Positions 1 to 6,553 of a stretch of 6,812 nt of DNA are shown in pieces; the stretch's first letter is position 1; every line of letters starts with the position of its first letter. The notes beneath the pieces are model-generated. The model did not search any database, had not been told where the DNA came from, and was given only the letters and a program-made list of their open reading frames with translations. Source of the stretch: Chloroflexota bacterium (GTDB taxonomy: Bacteria > Chloroflexota > Anaerolineae > B4-G1 > SLSP01); contig JAKJAE010000150.1 in assembly GCA_022707665.1 (NCBI GenBank), positions 1 to 6,812 of the forward strand, in the 5' to 3' direction. A program made the translations under genes and the position numbers.

Positions 1-29
1 CCCCGTGGCCGTACCGGTGCGAGCCCCAG

Positions 30-524
30 CTACGAGGGCTCCCCCCCTGCCTTACGCTTGTCTATCAGAGCCCGCAACACCAACGGGTGGACCATGCCCG
101 AAACATCCCCCCCCGCCTCAAAGACCTCTTTTACCAGACTGGCGCTGACGAAGGCATACTCATAGCTCGTCATCAAACAGACCGTCTCCACTGTTGGGCT
201 CAACTGCTGGTTCATCAGTGCCATCTGGTACTCTCGTTCGAAGTCCGAGATCACGCGCAGCCCCCTCACGAGCGTCTGAGCGCCACGCTGTCGAGCCAGC
301 TCAACCGTCAGGCCCGTATAGGGCACAACCTCGATGTTGCCACAAGCTGCCAGGACCGCCCGCGCCAACGCGACACGTTCATCGACTGAGAAAAGCAGCG
401 ATTTTGCAGGTACAGCATAGATCGCCACAATGAGCTTGTCAAAGAGCGCAGCCGCGCGCGTCGCGATGTCCGTGTGCCCACGGTGTATCGGGTCGAACGA
501 TCCAGGATAGATAGCGGTGCGCAT
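30..524 (-). CDS. coaD: Phosphopantetheine adenylyltransferase (CoaD)
   Basis: This enzyme catalyses the fourth step of coenzyme A synthesis in the cytoplasm: 4'-phosphopantetheine plus ATP gives dephospho-CoA and pyrophosphate. The 164-residue product has the usual family length (about 160). Visible motifs are the N-terminal YPGSFDPIHRGH with the HxGH nucleotidyltransferase signature (residues 14-17), the substrate lysine in PAKS (K41), VRGLR (87-91) and the C-terminal VSASLVKEV (126-134), the equivalent of the ISSTxxR-type ATP loop. The start was chosen at the ATG at 524, which gives the canonical MRTAIYPGSFDP opening. An upstream in-frame ATG at 548 lies inside recG and has GGGAGG directly against it with no spacer, so it is less likely. 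No well-spaced Shine-Dalgarno precedes 524. The recG stop is only 4 bases upstream, so translational coupling to recG is inferred. It is the last gene of the minus-strand run visible here. The identification is very secure. Confidence 0.96.
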   Translation of the reverse strand: MRTAIYPGSFDPIHRGHTDIATRAAALFDKLIVAIYAVPAKSLLFSVDERVALARAVLAACGNIEVVPYTGLTVELARQRGAQTLVRGLRVISDFEREYQMALMNQQLSPTVETVCLMTSYEYAFVSASLVKEVFEAGGDVSGMVHPLVLRALIDKRKAGGEPS

Positions 525-528
525 CACG

Positions 529-3072
529 CTAGCTGGGGTCTCCAGCATCCTCCCAAAGCGCAGCGGCGTTTTCCGAGAGGAGCCGGTGCTCTGGCAATGA
601 CAAGTCAGGATCCTCGTTGAGCAACGCCTCCGCTACAGCGCGGGCCTCGTGCAGTAGCCGCACATCCGTGAATTCCGCCATCGGTAGGGCAGGAAAACCA
701 CTCTGCTGAGTGCCCAAGAACTCGCCAGGGCCGCGCATCTGGAGATCCTTCTCGGCCAGGACAAAGCCGTCGTGCGTCGCCTCCAGTGTGGCCAATCTCT
801 CGGCGGCCTCAGCCGAGGTGCTCTCCGCCAGCAGCAGACAGTAGGATGGGTCCGCTCCGCGACCAACGCGACCACGGAACTGGTGGAGTTGGGCCAGCCC
901 AAAACGATCCGCGCCATCGATGAGCATCACCGTAGCATTCGGAACATCGATCCCAACTTCGACTACCGATGTCGCCACAAGGACATCGATGTCGCCAGCC
1001 GCAAAGGCGGCCATGACCGCATCCTTGTCAGCAGGGCGCATCCGGCCGTGAAGCAGCCCAAGTCGCGCACGTGCGAAAACCTCGCGCTGAAGTCTCTCAT
1101 ACTCGTCAGTTGCAGCGCGAGCATCGACTGTGTCAGAGGATTCGACCAGCGGGTAGATGATGAAAGCTTGCTTTCCCTTGTCCACCTGGCCCTGGATATA
1201 GGCGTATGCACGGCCCCGCTCCCGGGGCGAGAGCACGCGCGTCTTTACCGGCTGCCGTCCCGGTGGCATCTCATCCAGTACAGAGACATCCACGTGTCCC
1301 CAGAACGTTAACTCAAGCGAGCGCGGAATCGGTGTAGCTGTCATGACCAGCAGATGTGGGTTGTAGCCTTTGCCTCGCAGCGTCGCGCGTTGCTCGACGC
1401 CAAAGCGATGCTGCTCATCGATCACGACAAGGGCCAGATCTTTGAACGCCACACCCTCCTGGATCAGAGCATGCGTGCCCACGACCGCCTGAAGTGACCC
1501 GTCAGCGAGACCCGTATAGACCCGCTCGCGATCTGCTCCGGTTGTGCTTCCCGTCAACAGCCCGAGACTTGGCCGCGGCTCAGGAAATCCCTCAAAGAGC
1601 CGCGAGAGGCTCTTGAAGTGCTGCTCCGCCAGTATCTCGGTCGGGGCCATCATCGCCACCTGACAGCCTGCGTCAGCCACAACTGCCATCAGGAACGCCG
1701 CTACGGCGGTCTTGCCCGATCCAACATCACCCTGCAACAGGCGGTTCATCGGATCACCGGAGGCAAGGTCAGCGAGCATCTCTTTCACAGCGCGCTGCTG
1801 CGCCGAGGTCAGGGGGAACGGGAACGACCTCTCGAGCGCCTCGACACGTTCAGGCGCCGCTGTGAGTTGCCGACCGGGTTGAGACTTCCACTGGCGCTTC
1901 TGGCGCAACAGTCCCAACTGAAGATAGAGCACCTCCTCAAAGGACAGCCGTCGCCGTGCCGCTTCCAGATGCTCGTGGCTATCTGGCAGATGAATGCCCC
2001 ACAGAGCGCGTTGCAGGGGCAACAGGTCGTGTTCCGCCCGAATCGCCTCAGGCAGAGCATCGGGTATTCGGCCTGCCCACGTGGTGAGGGCCCGTCGCAT
2101 AGCCGCGCGCATCCAGAGCTGTGTCAGGCCTTCAGAGAGTGGATAGACCGGCTGGATACGCGCACTGGCTACATCGGTTCGCCCCACGATTTCCCACTCC
2201 GGTGAGTTCATCGTGAGCCGTCCAAGGTAGGCGTCAACCTTACCGCGGATCAACAGGTGCATTCCTGGCCGCAGGCGCTCATCAAGGCGGCGCTTACCGA
2301 ACCAGGTAACCTCCATCGTCCCCGTCTCGTCCGAGAGGATAGCCCGAAACAACTCCGTCCCCTGGCGTGTCCTGCGCACCCCAACTTCCCAAACCGTCGC
2401 CAGAACGCTGACACGCTCGCCATACTCCAGTCGGTCAATCGTCTTGAGTCGCGAGTAATCCTCATAGCGACGTGGGAAAGTGTAGATGAAGTCGCGAACC
2501 GTCAGGACGCCAAGTTTCTTCAGTAGGCTGCTGCGCTTGGCACCGATACCCGGCACTGCAGCAACAGGGGCCTCCAGTCCACGCCCCCCCTTACGTGCCG
2601 GGTGCGCGGCATCACCGGGTTTGCCAGGCTCGTCGGTTGCCTCACCTGCCGGCACGGAGGTATCCTGAACAGCGGGCACCTCTTGCCCAGGTGAGATCGC
2701 CGCAACCACCTCACCTCCCCCATCGGATGCCGCTGTCACATCGTGGAACGAAAGTGCACCCTCAGGCTCATCCGTCGGCACCGTTTCTACGTCGTCCGGC
2801 AAGGCGCCCGCGACGGGGCCCTGGCGCAGCATCGCCAGGAGCTCGTCGATCAGGGCACGCCGCTGCGGCACATCCAGACTGCGATACGATTCCAGGCGTG
2901 CGGCAACCGCCATGATCCAGGGTTCGGTATCCTCACCAAAGGCCTCGCGCGCTTGTCGCCGCCAGGTCTCGACATATCCTGCCAGGCCCCCCGCCACCGC
3001 TCGGTCGCGATACGCGTAGTCCCGAGCTTCCAGGGCCAGCATTTTGCTCAACGTTTCCACCGGTCTAGCCAT
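529..3072 (-). CDS. recG: ATP-dependent DNA helicase RecG, N-terminally extended
   Basis: RecG is a superfamily 2 helicase that remodels stalled replication forks and branch-migrates Holliday junctions. The 847-residue product is longer than the roughly 690 residues of E. coli RecG. Residues 1-85 look helical. About 86-165 is a Pro/Gly/Asp/Glu/Ala-rich, probably disordered linker. The wedge/OB region begins near PGIGAKR (174-180) and [10 protein letters not shown]. Helicase motifs follow in order: Walker A GDVGSGKT (448-455), DEQH (552-555), TATPIPR (578-584), [12 protein letters not shown] (702-713) and the arginine-finger motif QFRGRVGRG (731-739). The RecG-typical C-terminal segment [13 protein letters not shown] lies at about 780-792. 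The reading frame stays open to a GTG at 3162, but that codon has no Shine-Dalgarno. The ATG at 3072 has GGAG five bases upstream, so it was chosen. The gene lies 105 bases after degV and 4 bases before coaD. All catalytic motifs look intact. Confidence 0.96.
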   Translation of the reverse strand: MARPVETLSKMLALEARDYAYRDRAVAGGLAGYVETWRRQAREAFGEDTEPWIMAVAARLESYRSLDVPQRRALIDELLAMLRQGPVAGALPDDVETVPTDEPEGALSFHDVTAASDGGGEVVAAISPGQEVPAVQDTSVPAGEATDEPGKPGDAAHPARKGGRGLEAPVAAVPGIGAKRSSLLKKLGVLTVRDFIYTFPRRYEDYSRLKTIDRLEYGERVSVLATVWEVGVRRTRQGTELFRAILSDETGTMEVTWFGKRRLDERLRPGMHLLIRGKVDAYLGRLTMNSPEWEIVGRTDVASARIQPVYPLSEGLTQLWMRAAMRRALTTWAGRIPDALPEAIRAEHDLLPLQRALWGIHLPDSHEHLEAARRRLSFEEVLYLQLGLLRQKRQWKSQPGRQLTAAPERVEALERSFPFPLTSAQQRAVKEMLADLASGDPMNRLLQGDVGSGKTAVAAFLMAVVADAGCQVAMMAPTEILAEQHFKSLSRLFEGFPEPRPSLGLLTGSTTGADRERVYTGLADGSLQAVVGTHALIQEGVAFKDLALVVIDEQHRFGVEQRATLRGKGYNPHLLVMTATPIPRSLELTFWGHVDVSVLDEMPPGRQPVKTRVLSPRERGRAYAYIQGQVDKGKQAFIIYPLVESSDTVDARAATDEYERLQREVFARARLGLLHGRMRPADKDAVMAAFAAGDIDVLVATSVVEVGIDVPNATVMLIDGADRFGLAQLHQFRGRVGRGADPSYCLLLAESTSAEAAERLATLEATHDGFVLAEKDLQMRGPGEFLGTQQSGFPALPMAEFTDVRLLHEARAVAEALLNEDPDLSLPEHRLLSENAAALWEDAGDPS

Positions 3073-3077
3073 TGTGT

Positions 3078-3081
3078 CTCC
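3078..3081 (-). promoter_or_regulatory. Shine-Dalgarno fixing the recG start
   Basis: GGAG on the minus strand lies five bases before the ATG at 3072. It supports that start over the in-frame GTG at 3162, which would add 30 residues (beginning MRFCAPSVLG) that do not resemble any RecG segment I know and which has no ribosome binding site. Confidence 0.7.
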
Positions 3082-3089
3082 AAATAGGG

Positions 3090-3150
3090 CGCCTGGTCGG
3101 TCTTGCCACTTTGCGCCAGGCGAATCAGTGGGCCCCAGGACTGATGGGGC
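3090..3150 (-). other. Possible stem-loops in the recG leader
   Basis: The 105-base gap between degV and recG holds several inverted repeats. A perfect 7-base pair of arms, CGCCTGG/CCAGGCG (3090-3096 with 3116-3122, loop of 19), ends shortly before the recG Shine-Dalgarno. Upstream, GCCCCA/TGGGGC (3132-3137 with 3145-3150) and ATCAGT/ACTGAT (3124-3129 with 3140-3145) overlap, so they cannot form together. No run of T follows any stem, so this is not called a terminator. It could be an mRNA structure, or chance in G+C-rich DNA. Confidence 0.3.
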
Positions 3151-3177
3151 ACAAAATCGCACAGTGCAGCCGGCGGT

Positions 3178-4047
3178 CTAGCGCCAGACGCCCTCGTAGA
3201 CAATCAGGCCCAGCCCTTCAGGCCCGATGTGCGAGGCAATGATCGGGTCATAGACAATGTAGGGGATGTCCAGCCCGGGCGCGACTTCCAGAAGCCGCTG
3301 CTTCAGATCGAGGGCGTCATCGTCGGGCTTCTCTTGCCCGTGAAAGATGACCAACTGGTTGATCCGCGAGAACTCGGAAGCGAACTCAACCAGGCGGTCC
3401 ACCGCTCGCTCAGGCCGCCGGCTCTTCTCCAATGGGATCATGTCGCCGTCCTCGATCTCGACAAAAGGACGGATCTTCAGCATCGCTCCCAGGATAGCCT
3501 GGGTTGAGGTCAGCTTGCCACTTCGGTAGATGTAGTCAAGCGTGTGGGTGATCATCACCACATAGATCCGTGGAATCATCCCGCGTATCCTGCGCACAAT
3601 CTCCACCAGAGGTAGCTCGCCACGTTGCAGCATCTCACCAGCGCGGTCAACGAGCAACCCCAGGCCCACCGATACTGTCTGCGAATCCAGAATCGTGATG
3701 TCACACCGGCCCATAAAGTCGCGTGCGGCGGTCCTTGCGTTGCGCACGATCGGGCTCAACCGACCTGACGACAGAACCACGAGGATCTGATTCGTCCGAT
3801 ACAGCGAGCGTTCGAACACCGCACGGAAGTCGTCGACAGAGGGTCCCACGATCTCAATGGGATCGCGCGTCTGGCGCAGCGTGGAGAGCAGATCCACGTG
3901 TTCCGAGGTCTGTTGATCGTAGAGGTAACTCCTCCCGCCGGCGCTCGCAACGATCGGCAGCACCGTAACGCCCAGCTCCCGCAATCGATCCATAGGGAGG
4001 AAAGCTGTGCCGTCAGTGATCATCTGGATCTGAGAGTTCCCCGCCAC
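3178..4047 (-). CDS. DegV family (FakB-like) fatty-acid-binding protein
   Basis: DegV/FakB proteins are cytoplasmic carriers that hold a fatty acid while FakA phosphorylates its carboxylate. The 289-residue product has typical family length. It opens with the DegV signature in the form MITDGTAFLP (residues 9-18), and has SSGRLSP (93-99), ILDSQTVSVGLGLLV (about 120-134), a THTLDYIYRSGKL stretch (about 167-179) and a C-terminal SHIGPEGLG (272-280), all in the expected order. Several usual ligand-contacting positions differ: DST is DGT, and the SGT of the SSxLSGT loop is SPI, so lipid preference may be unusual. Start choice: GTG at 4047 has AGGAG seven bases upstream. The in-frame GTG at 4053 has only one base of spacing. 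Its position directly after fakA supports a fatty acid kinase partnership (inference). The family call is secure; binding of fatty acid by this member is not shown. Confidence 0.9.
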   Translation of the reverse strand: MAGNSQIQMITDGTAFLPMDRLRELGVTVLPIVASAGGRSYLYDQQTSEHVDLLSTLRQTRDPIEIVGPSVDDFRAVFERSLYRTNQILVVLSSGRLSPIVRNARTAARDFMGRCDITILDSQTVSVGLGLLVDRAGEMLQRGELPLVEIVRRIRGMIPRIYVVMITHTLDYIYRSGKLTSTQAILGAMLKIRPFVEIEDGDMIPLEKSRRPERAVDRLVEFASEFSRINQLVIFHGQEKPDDDALDLKQRLLEVAPGLDIPYIVYDPIIASHIGPEGLGLIVYEGVWR

Positions 4048-4054
4048 ACGCACA

Positions 4055-4059
4055 CTCCT
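4055..4059 (-). promoter_or_regulatory. Shine-Dalgarno fixing the degV start
   Basis: AGGAG on the minus strand is followed by seven bases and then GTG at 4047. The in-frame GTG at 4053 is only one base from this site, too close for normal initiation. The site therefore argues for a start two codons inside the longest frame. Confidence 0.7.
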
Positions 4060-4152
4060 GCCTTGTTCAATGAATAGGTCTACGATACGGAGATCACGCT
4101 CTGGTCACCGCGACATCGTCCCAAGGGTCCGGGCCTTTGGAATCCGTTCCCC

Positions 4153-5838
4153 TTACTCAATCGACAGGATGTACGGGTAGTGCGGCTGGCCCCCGAACAC
4201 GACCTCAAACTCCAGATCGGGATAGTCGCCCGCAAGCTCACCCGCTAGAGCGTTGGCTTGCTCCTCGGTTACCTGCGCCCCGTAGTAGAGCGTCACCAAC
4301 TCGCGGCTGTCGATCTCAACCTCGGCGAGCAGCCAACGAACCGCCTCTTCAAACGAGGTGGCATCCACAACCAGCTCGTCTTCGAGTAGCCCAATGGCAT
4401 CACCCTCACGCACCTCGATCCCATTCAGGCGGACATTCCGGGTCGCTGAGGTCACCTCAGCCGTGATGACATCCGAAGACGAGGCCAGCATTGCGACCAC
4501 GTTGTCTTCGAGGGCGGCATCCTGGTCGAGGGCCAGCATCGCAGCCACGCCCTGGGGAATCGTCCGTGTCGGGACAACTCTCACACGCTTGCCGTCTGCC
4601 ATATCAGCAGCCTGCTGTGCCGCCAGCAGGATATTGGGGTTGTTCGGTAGTATGATCACATCGGAGGCTGGCGCACGCTCAATGGCCTCCACGATCTGTG
4701 CCGTACTGGGGTTCATCGTCTGCCCGCCCTCAACCACGACTGCCGCTCCAAGGCTGCGGAACACGTTCGCAAGGCCCTCGCCGGTGGACACAACAACCAC
4801 ACCAACCGCTATGTCCCCGCCCGGCGCCAGCAGCGCAGCAGGGACAGGAGGGGTCGACCGAGTCTGCTCACGACTCGCGGTATAGGCCTCATATTGGACA
4901 CGCATATCCTCGACAACCACATCGGTCACCGAGCCAAAGCGGGCGCCAAAGCTGATGGGAGCCCCAGGGTCGGCGACGTGGACGTGAACCTTCACTGCCG
5001 TCTCATCACCCACCGTGAGCGGGCAATCCCCCATAGCCTCGATCCCGGCCCGGATATGAGGGACATCCAGATTGGTTCCGAGGATGATCAGTTGCACATC
5101 GTAGGGGTAGGCACTGTCGAACTCAACTTCCGCCCCCATTTCCGGATGGGCCTCAAGCTGGAGATGGACCAGATCTGTCTGAGCCGGCATCGTGGCCACG
5201 GGAAGTCCTTTCAGATCGCGCAACATACCCTCGAAGATGATGTACAGGCCCTGCCCTCCTGAGTCAACAACGCCCGCTTGGCGCAAGACGGGCAGCAGGC
5301 TAGGCGTCCGGGCCACAGTCGCTGCCGCGCGATGAACCAGCCGGTCAAACACGGTCACCAGATCCCTTGTCTCTTCAGCGGCAGAGACTGCTTCCTCTGC
5401 CATCTCGCGGATAACTGTCAGTATCGTGCCCTCGACCGGTTTGACAACGCCCTTATACGCGGTATCGGCAGCGGCCCGCATCGCCTCTGCCAACGTCTCA
5501 ACCGTGATCTGTGAACGGCCATCGACTCCCCGAGCAAAACCGCGCCATATCTGCGACAGAATCACGCCGGAGTTGCCACGCGCACCCATCAACGCCCCGT
5601 GGGCCAACTGCGCCAACAGCCGGCCTACGTGTGGCTCGTCGACGGCCGCAATCTCCTCCCACGCCGAGACCATCGTCAGGCTCATATTGGTTCCTGTATC
5701 CCCATCGGGGACTGGGAATACATTGAGTGCGTTGATGGCATCCTGGTGCTGACGCAGCCACACAAGAGACGCCGAGATCATCGGCTTGAGGCGAAGCCCA
5801 TCCAGGGCCTGCGTCACATCGCTTTCGGGAATCCCCAC
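4153..5838 (-). CDS. fakA: Fatty acid kinase catalytic subunit FakA (DAK2 domain, YloV family)
   Basis: FakA transfers phosphate from ATP to a fatty acid carried by a FakB/DegV protein; the acyl phosphate then feeds phospholipid synthesis. The 561-residue product has the usual YloV length. The N-terminal DAK2/DhaL kinase domain (about 10-205) carries NVFPVPDGDTGTNMSLT (39-55) with the metal-nucleotide aspartates D45 and D47, GARGNSGVILSQIWRG (85-100) and GVVDSGGQG (189-197). A middle domain (about 240-315) includes GTNLDVPHIRAGIEAMGD and VKVHVHVADPG with H285 and H287. The C-terminal domain (about 340-561) has EGGQTMNPST (370-379), ILPNNPNI and an ending HYPYILSIE. The position where I expect the middle-domain cysteine reads YDVQ (Asp247). 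Start: GTG at 5838 with GGAGGG seven bases upstream. It follows the Asp23-family gene by 13 bases and precedes degV by 105. Confidence 0.94.
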   Translation of the reverse strand: MGIPESDVTQALDGLRLKPMISASLVWLRQHQDAINALNVFPVPDGDTGTNMSLTMVSAWEEIAAVDEPHVGRLLAQLAHGALMGARGNSGVILSQIWRGFARGVDGRSQITVETLAEAMRAAADTAYKGVVKPVEGTILTVIREMAEEAVSAAEETRDLVTVFDRLVHRAAATVARTPSLLPVLRQAGVVDSGGQGLYIIFEGMLRDLKGLPVATMPAQTDLVHLQLEAHPEMGAEVEFDSAYPYDVQLIILGTNLDVPHIRAGIEAMGDCPLTVGDETAVKVHVHVADPGAPISFGARFGSVTDVVVEDMRVQYEAYTASREQTRSTPPVPAALLAPGGDIAVGVVVVSTGEGLANVFRSLGAAVVVEGGQTMNPSTAQIVEAIERAPASDVIILPNNPNILLAAQQAADMADGKRVRVVPTRTIPQGVAAMLALDQDAALEDNVVAMLASSSDVITAEVTSATRNVRLNGIEVREGDAIGLLEDELVVDATSFEEAVRWLLAEVEIDSRELVTLYYGAQVTEEQANALAGELAGDYPDLEFEVVFGGQPHYPYILSIE

Positions 5839-5845
5839 GGAATAG

Positions 5846-5851
5846 CCCTCC
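5846..5851 (-). promoter_or_regulatory. Shine-Dalgarno for the fakA GTG start
   Basis: GGAGGG on the minus strand begins right after the TAG stop of the Asp23-family gene and lies seven bases before the GTG at 5838. It makes the GTG the likely start of FakA and points to coupled translation of the two genes. Confidence 0.75.
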
Positions 5852-6208
5852 CTAGTCCATATCGCTGACGCGTAGAGCCTGAACGTGGACGTTCACTTGC
5901 TCGACGGGCAGCTCCAGGGCTCGTTCGACCTGGTATTTCACCACATGTTTGATACTCTCGGCCACGCTCGAGATGCGCGCCCCATATTCTACCACCAGGT
6001 AGAGGTCAACGACGATATGGTCATCGCGCACGACGACTTCGACACCCCGCTTTCGATCAGCCGAGAGTATATCGGCGAGCCCCGTCGCGAAATTGCGTGG
6101 CACCGTACCCACGACACCATAGCATGTCTGGACGGCCTCACTCACTATCGACGCGATCGCCGCCTGTGCCACCTCGATTTTTCCTCTCGCTTCCAGGTGG
6201 TCGTCCAT
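5852..6208 (-). CDS. Asp23/Gls24 family (DUF322, YloU-like) protein
   Basis: This is a small cytoplasmic protein of the alkaline-shock/Gls24 family. Its biochemical role is not settled; the Staphylococcus aureus member is linked to the cell envelope. The 118-residue product shows the family pattern: [26 protein letters not shown] (about 9-34), a central [33 protein letters not shown] stretch, and the closing [18 protein letters not shown] segment. It has no signal peptide or membrane segment. The ATG at 6208 was chosen because AAGGAGGTG lies just upstream. The frame stays open much further, through the antisense of rpmB, but that part has no family similarity. An ATG at 6235 would add only MEDATEGGV. 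It is the first gene of the minus-strand run, and its stop abuts the fakA ribosome binding site. The yloU-yloV pairing is conserved in B. subtilis and relatives. Confidence 0.9.
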   Translation of the reverse strand: MDDHLEARGKIEVAQAAIASIVSEAVQTCYGVVGTVPRNFATGLADILSADRKRGVEVVVRDDHIVVDLYLVVEYGARISSVAESIKHVVKYQVERALELPVEQVNVHVQALRVSDMD

Positions 6209-6210
6209 AA

Positions 6211-6219
6211 CACCTCCTT
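6211..6219 (-). promoter_or_regulatory. Strong Shine-Dalgarno of the Asp23-family gene
   Basis: AAGGAGGTG on the minus strand is a full-length match to the usual anti-Shine-Dalgarno sequence and ends two bases before the ATG at 6208 (four bases after the GGAGG core). It rules out the much longer open frame that runs through the antisense of rpmB. Confidence 0.85.
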
Positions 6220-6222
6220 CGG

Positions 6223-6250
6223 TTGCGTCTTCCATCCTTTGTGGTATCAT
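6223..6250 (+). promoter_or_regulatory. Promoter of rpmB (extended -10)
   Basis: TATCAT (6245-6250) matches TATAAT at five of six positions and is preceded by TGG, giving an extended -10 (TG at 6242-6243). A weak -35, TTGCGT (6223-6228), lies 16 bases upstream. Transcription would begin near 6257, leaving a leader of about 24 bases before the L28 start. It is predicted by motif only. Confidence 0.55.
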
Positions 6251-6251
6251 A
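6246..6251 (-). promoter_or_regulatory. Possible -10 of the yloU-fakA-degV-recG-coaD promoter
   Basis: On the minus strand these bases read TATGAT, five of six matches to the -10 consensus, and would start transcription around 6239, about 30 bases before the Asp23-family ATG. No good -35 is visible (the best is CTCTTT or CCTCTT, 16-17 bases upstream). It overlaps the rpmB -10 by five bases. Position and the lack of any other candidate support it, but the motif evidence is weak. Confidence 0.38.
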
Positions 6252-6280
6252 ACCCAGTCATCGAAAAAAAGAGGTGGATC

Positions 6281-6466
6281 ATGGCAAAGTGTGAGATCTG
6301 TGGTAAGACCCCGATGTTCGGGCACAACGTAAGTCACTCCAAGCGCGCGACGAACCGAATGTTCCGCGCCAATATCCAGCGTAAGCGCGTGCTGATCGAC
6401 GGGGAGTACCGTCGTCGCTATATCTGCACACGCTGCCTGCGCACCCTCTCTCGCGAACAGGGCTAG
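6281..6466 (+). CDS. rpmB: 50S ribosomal protein L28
   Basis: L28 is a small protein of the large ribosomal subunit. The 61-residue product matches the bacterial family over its full length: [11 protein letters not shown], then [23 protein letters not shown] and [10 protein letters not shown]. Two CxxC pairs (C4/C7 and C49/C52) are intact, marking the zinc-binding form of L28. It starts at the ATG at 6281 with GAGGTG four bases upstream. It is the only plus-strand gene, is transcribed divergently from the Asp23-family gene and convergently with rpe, and appears to be a single-gene unit with its own promoter and terminator. The opposite orientation relative to yloU-yloV is the same as I recall for B. 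subtilis. Residues are normal for the family and the call is secure. Confidence 0.97.
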   Translation: MAKCEICGKTPMFGHNVSHSKRATNRMFRANIQRKRVLIDGEYRRRYICTRCLRTLSREQG

Positions 6467-6489
6467 GCACAACATCCGCACGCCGGAAG

Positions 6490-6531
6490 CGACCCCGTAC
6501 GTCAATATGCTGGCGTGCGGGGTCGTTTGTT
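6490..6531 (+). terminator. Rho-independent terminator of rpmB
   Basis: Arms at 6490-6501 and 6514-6525 form a 12-pair stem (CGACCCCGTACG with CGTGCGGGGTCG, one G-U pair) around a 12-base loop, followed by TTTGTT. It starts 24 bases after the rpmB stop. On the minus strand no T run follows the stem, so it should stop rpmB transcripts but not those of rpe. Confidence 0.8.
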
Positions 6532-6553
6532 GCCACTGCCCCAGCCATTCCCC

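Noticed and set aside
1..29. Sequence downstream of coaD at the left edge.
   Set aside because: It is only 29 bases. I see no gene, terminator or repeat that can be supported.
772..2205. Long open frames on the plus strand opposite recG (for example 772-1311 and 1618-2205).
   Set aside because: They are shadows of the recG coding sequence, with no recognisable domains and no ribosome binding sites noticed.
3073..3162. A 30-residue N-terminal extension of RecG from the GTG at 3162.
   Set aside because: There is no ribosome binding site at 3162, while the ATG at 3072 has a well-spaced GGAG. The extension resembles no known RecG segment.
4084..4144. Weak features in the fakA-degV gap: TCAC repeated 11 bases apart and an imperfect CCAAAGG/CCCTTGG stem.
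   Set aside because: They are too short, and the stem has a mismatch and no T run, so neither an operator nor a terminator can be claimed.
4048..4152. Both gaps around degV are 105 bases, which might suggest a repeated element.
   Set aside because: The two gaps show no shared sequence by eye. The equal length is taken as coincidence and depends on the chosen degV start.
6209..6505. The Asp23-family reading frame stays open for about 99 more codons, through the antisense of rpmB.
   Set aside because: A near-perfect Shine-Dalgarno marks the start at 6208, the upstream part has no family similarity, and L28 on the other strand is certain. The open frame is a by-product of composition.
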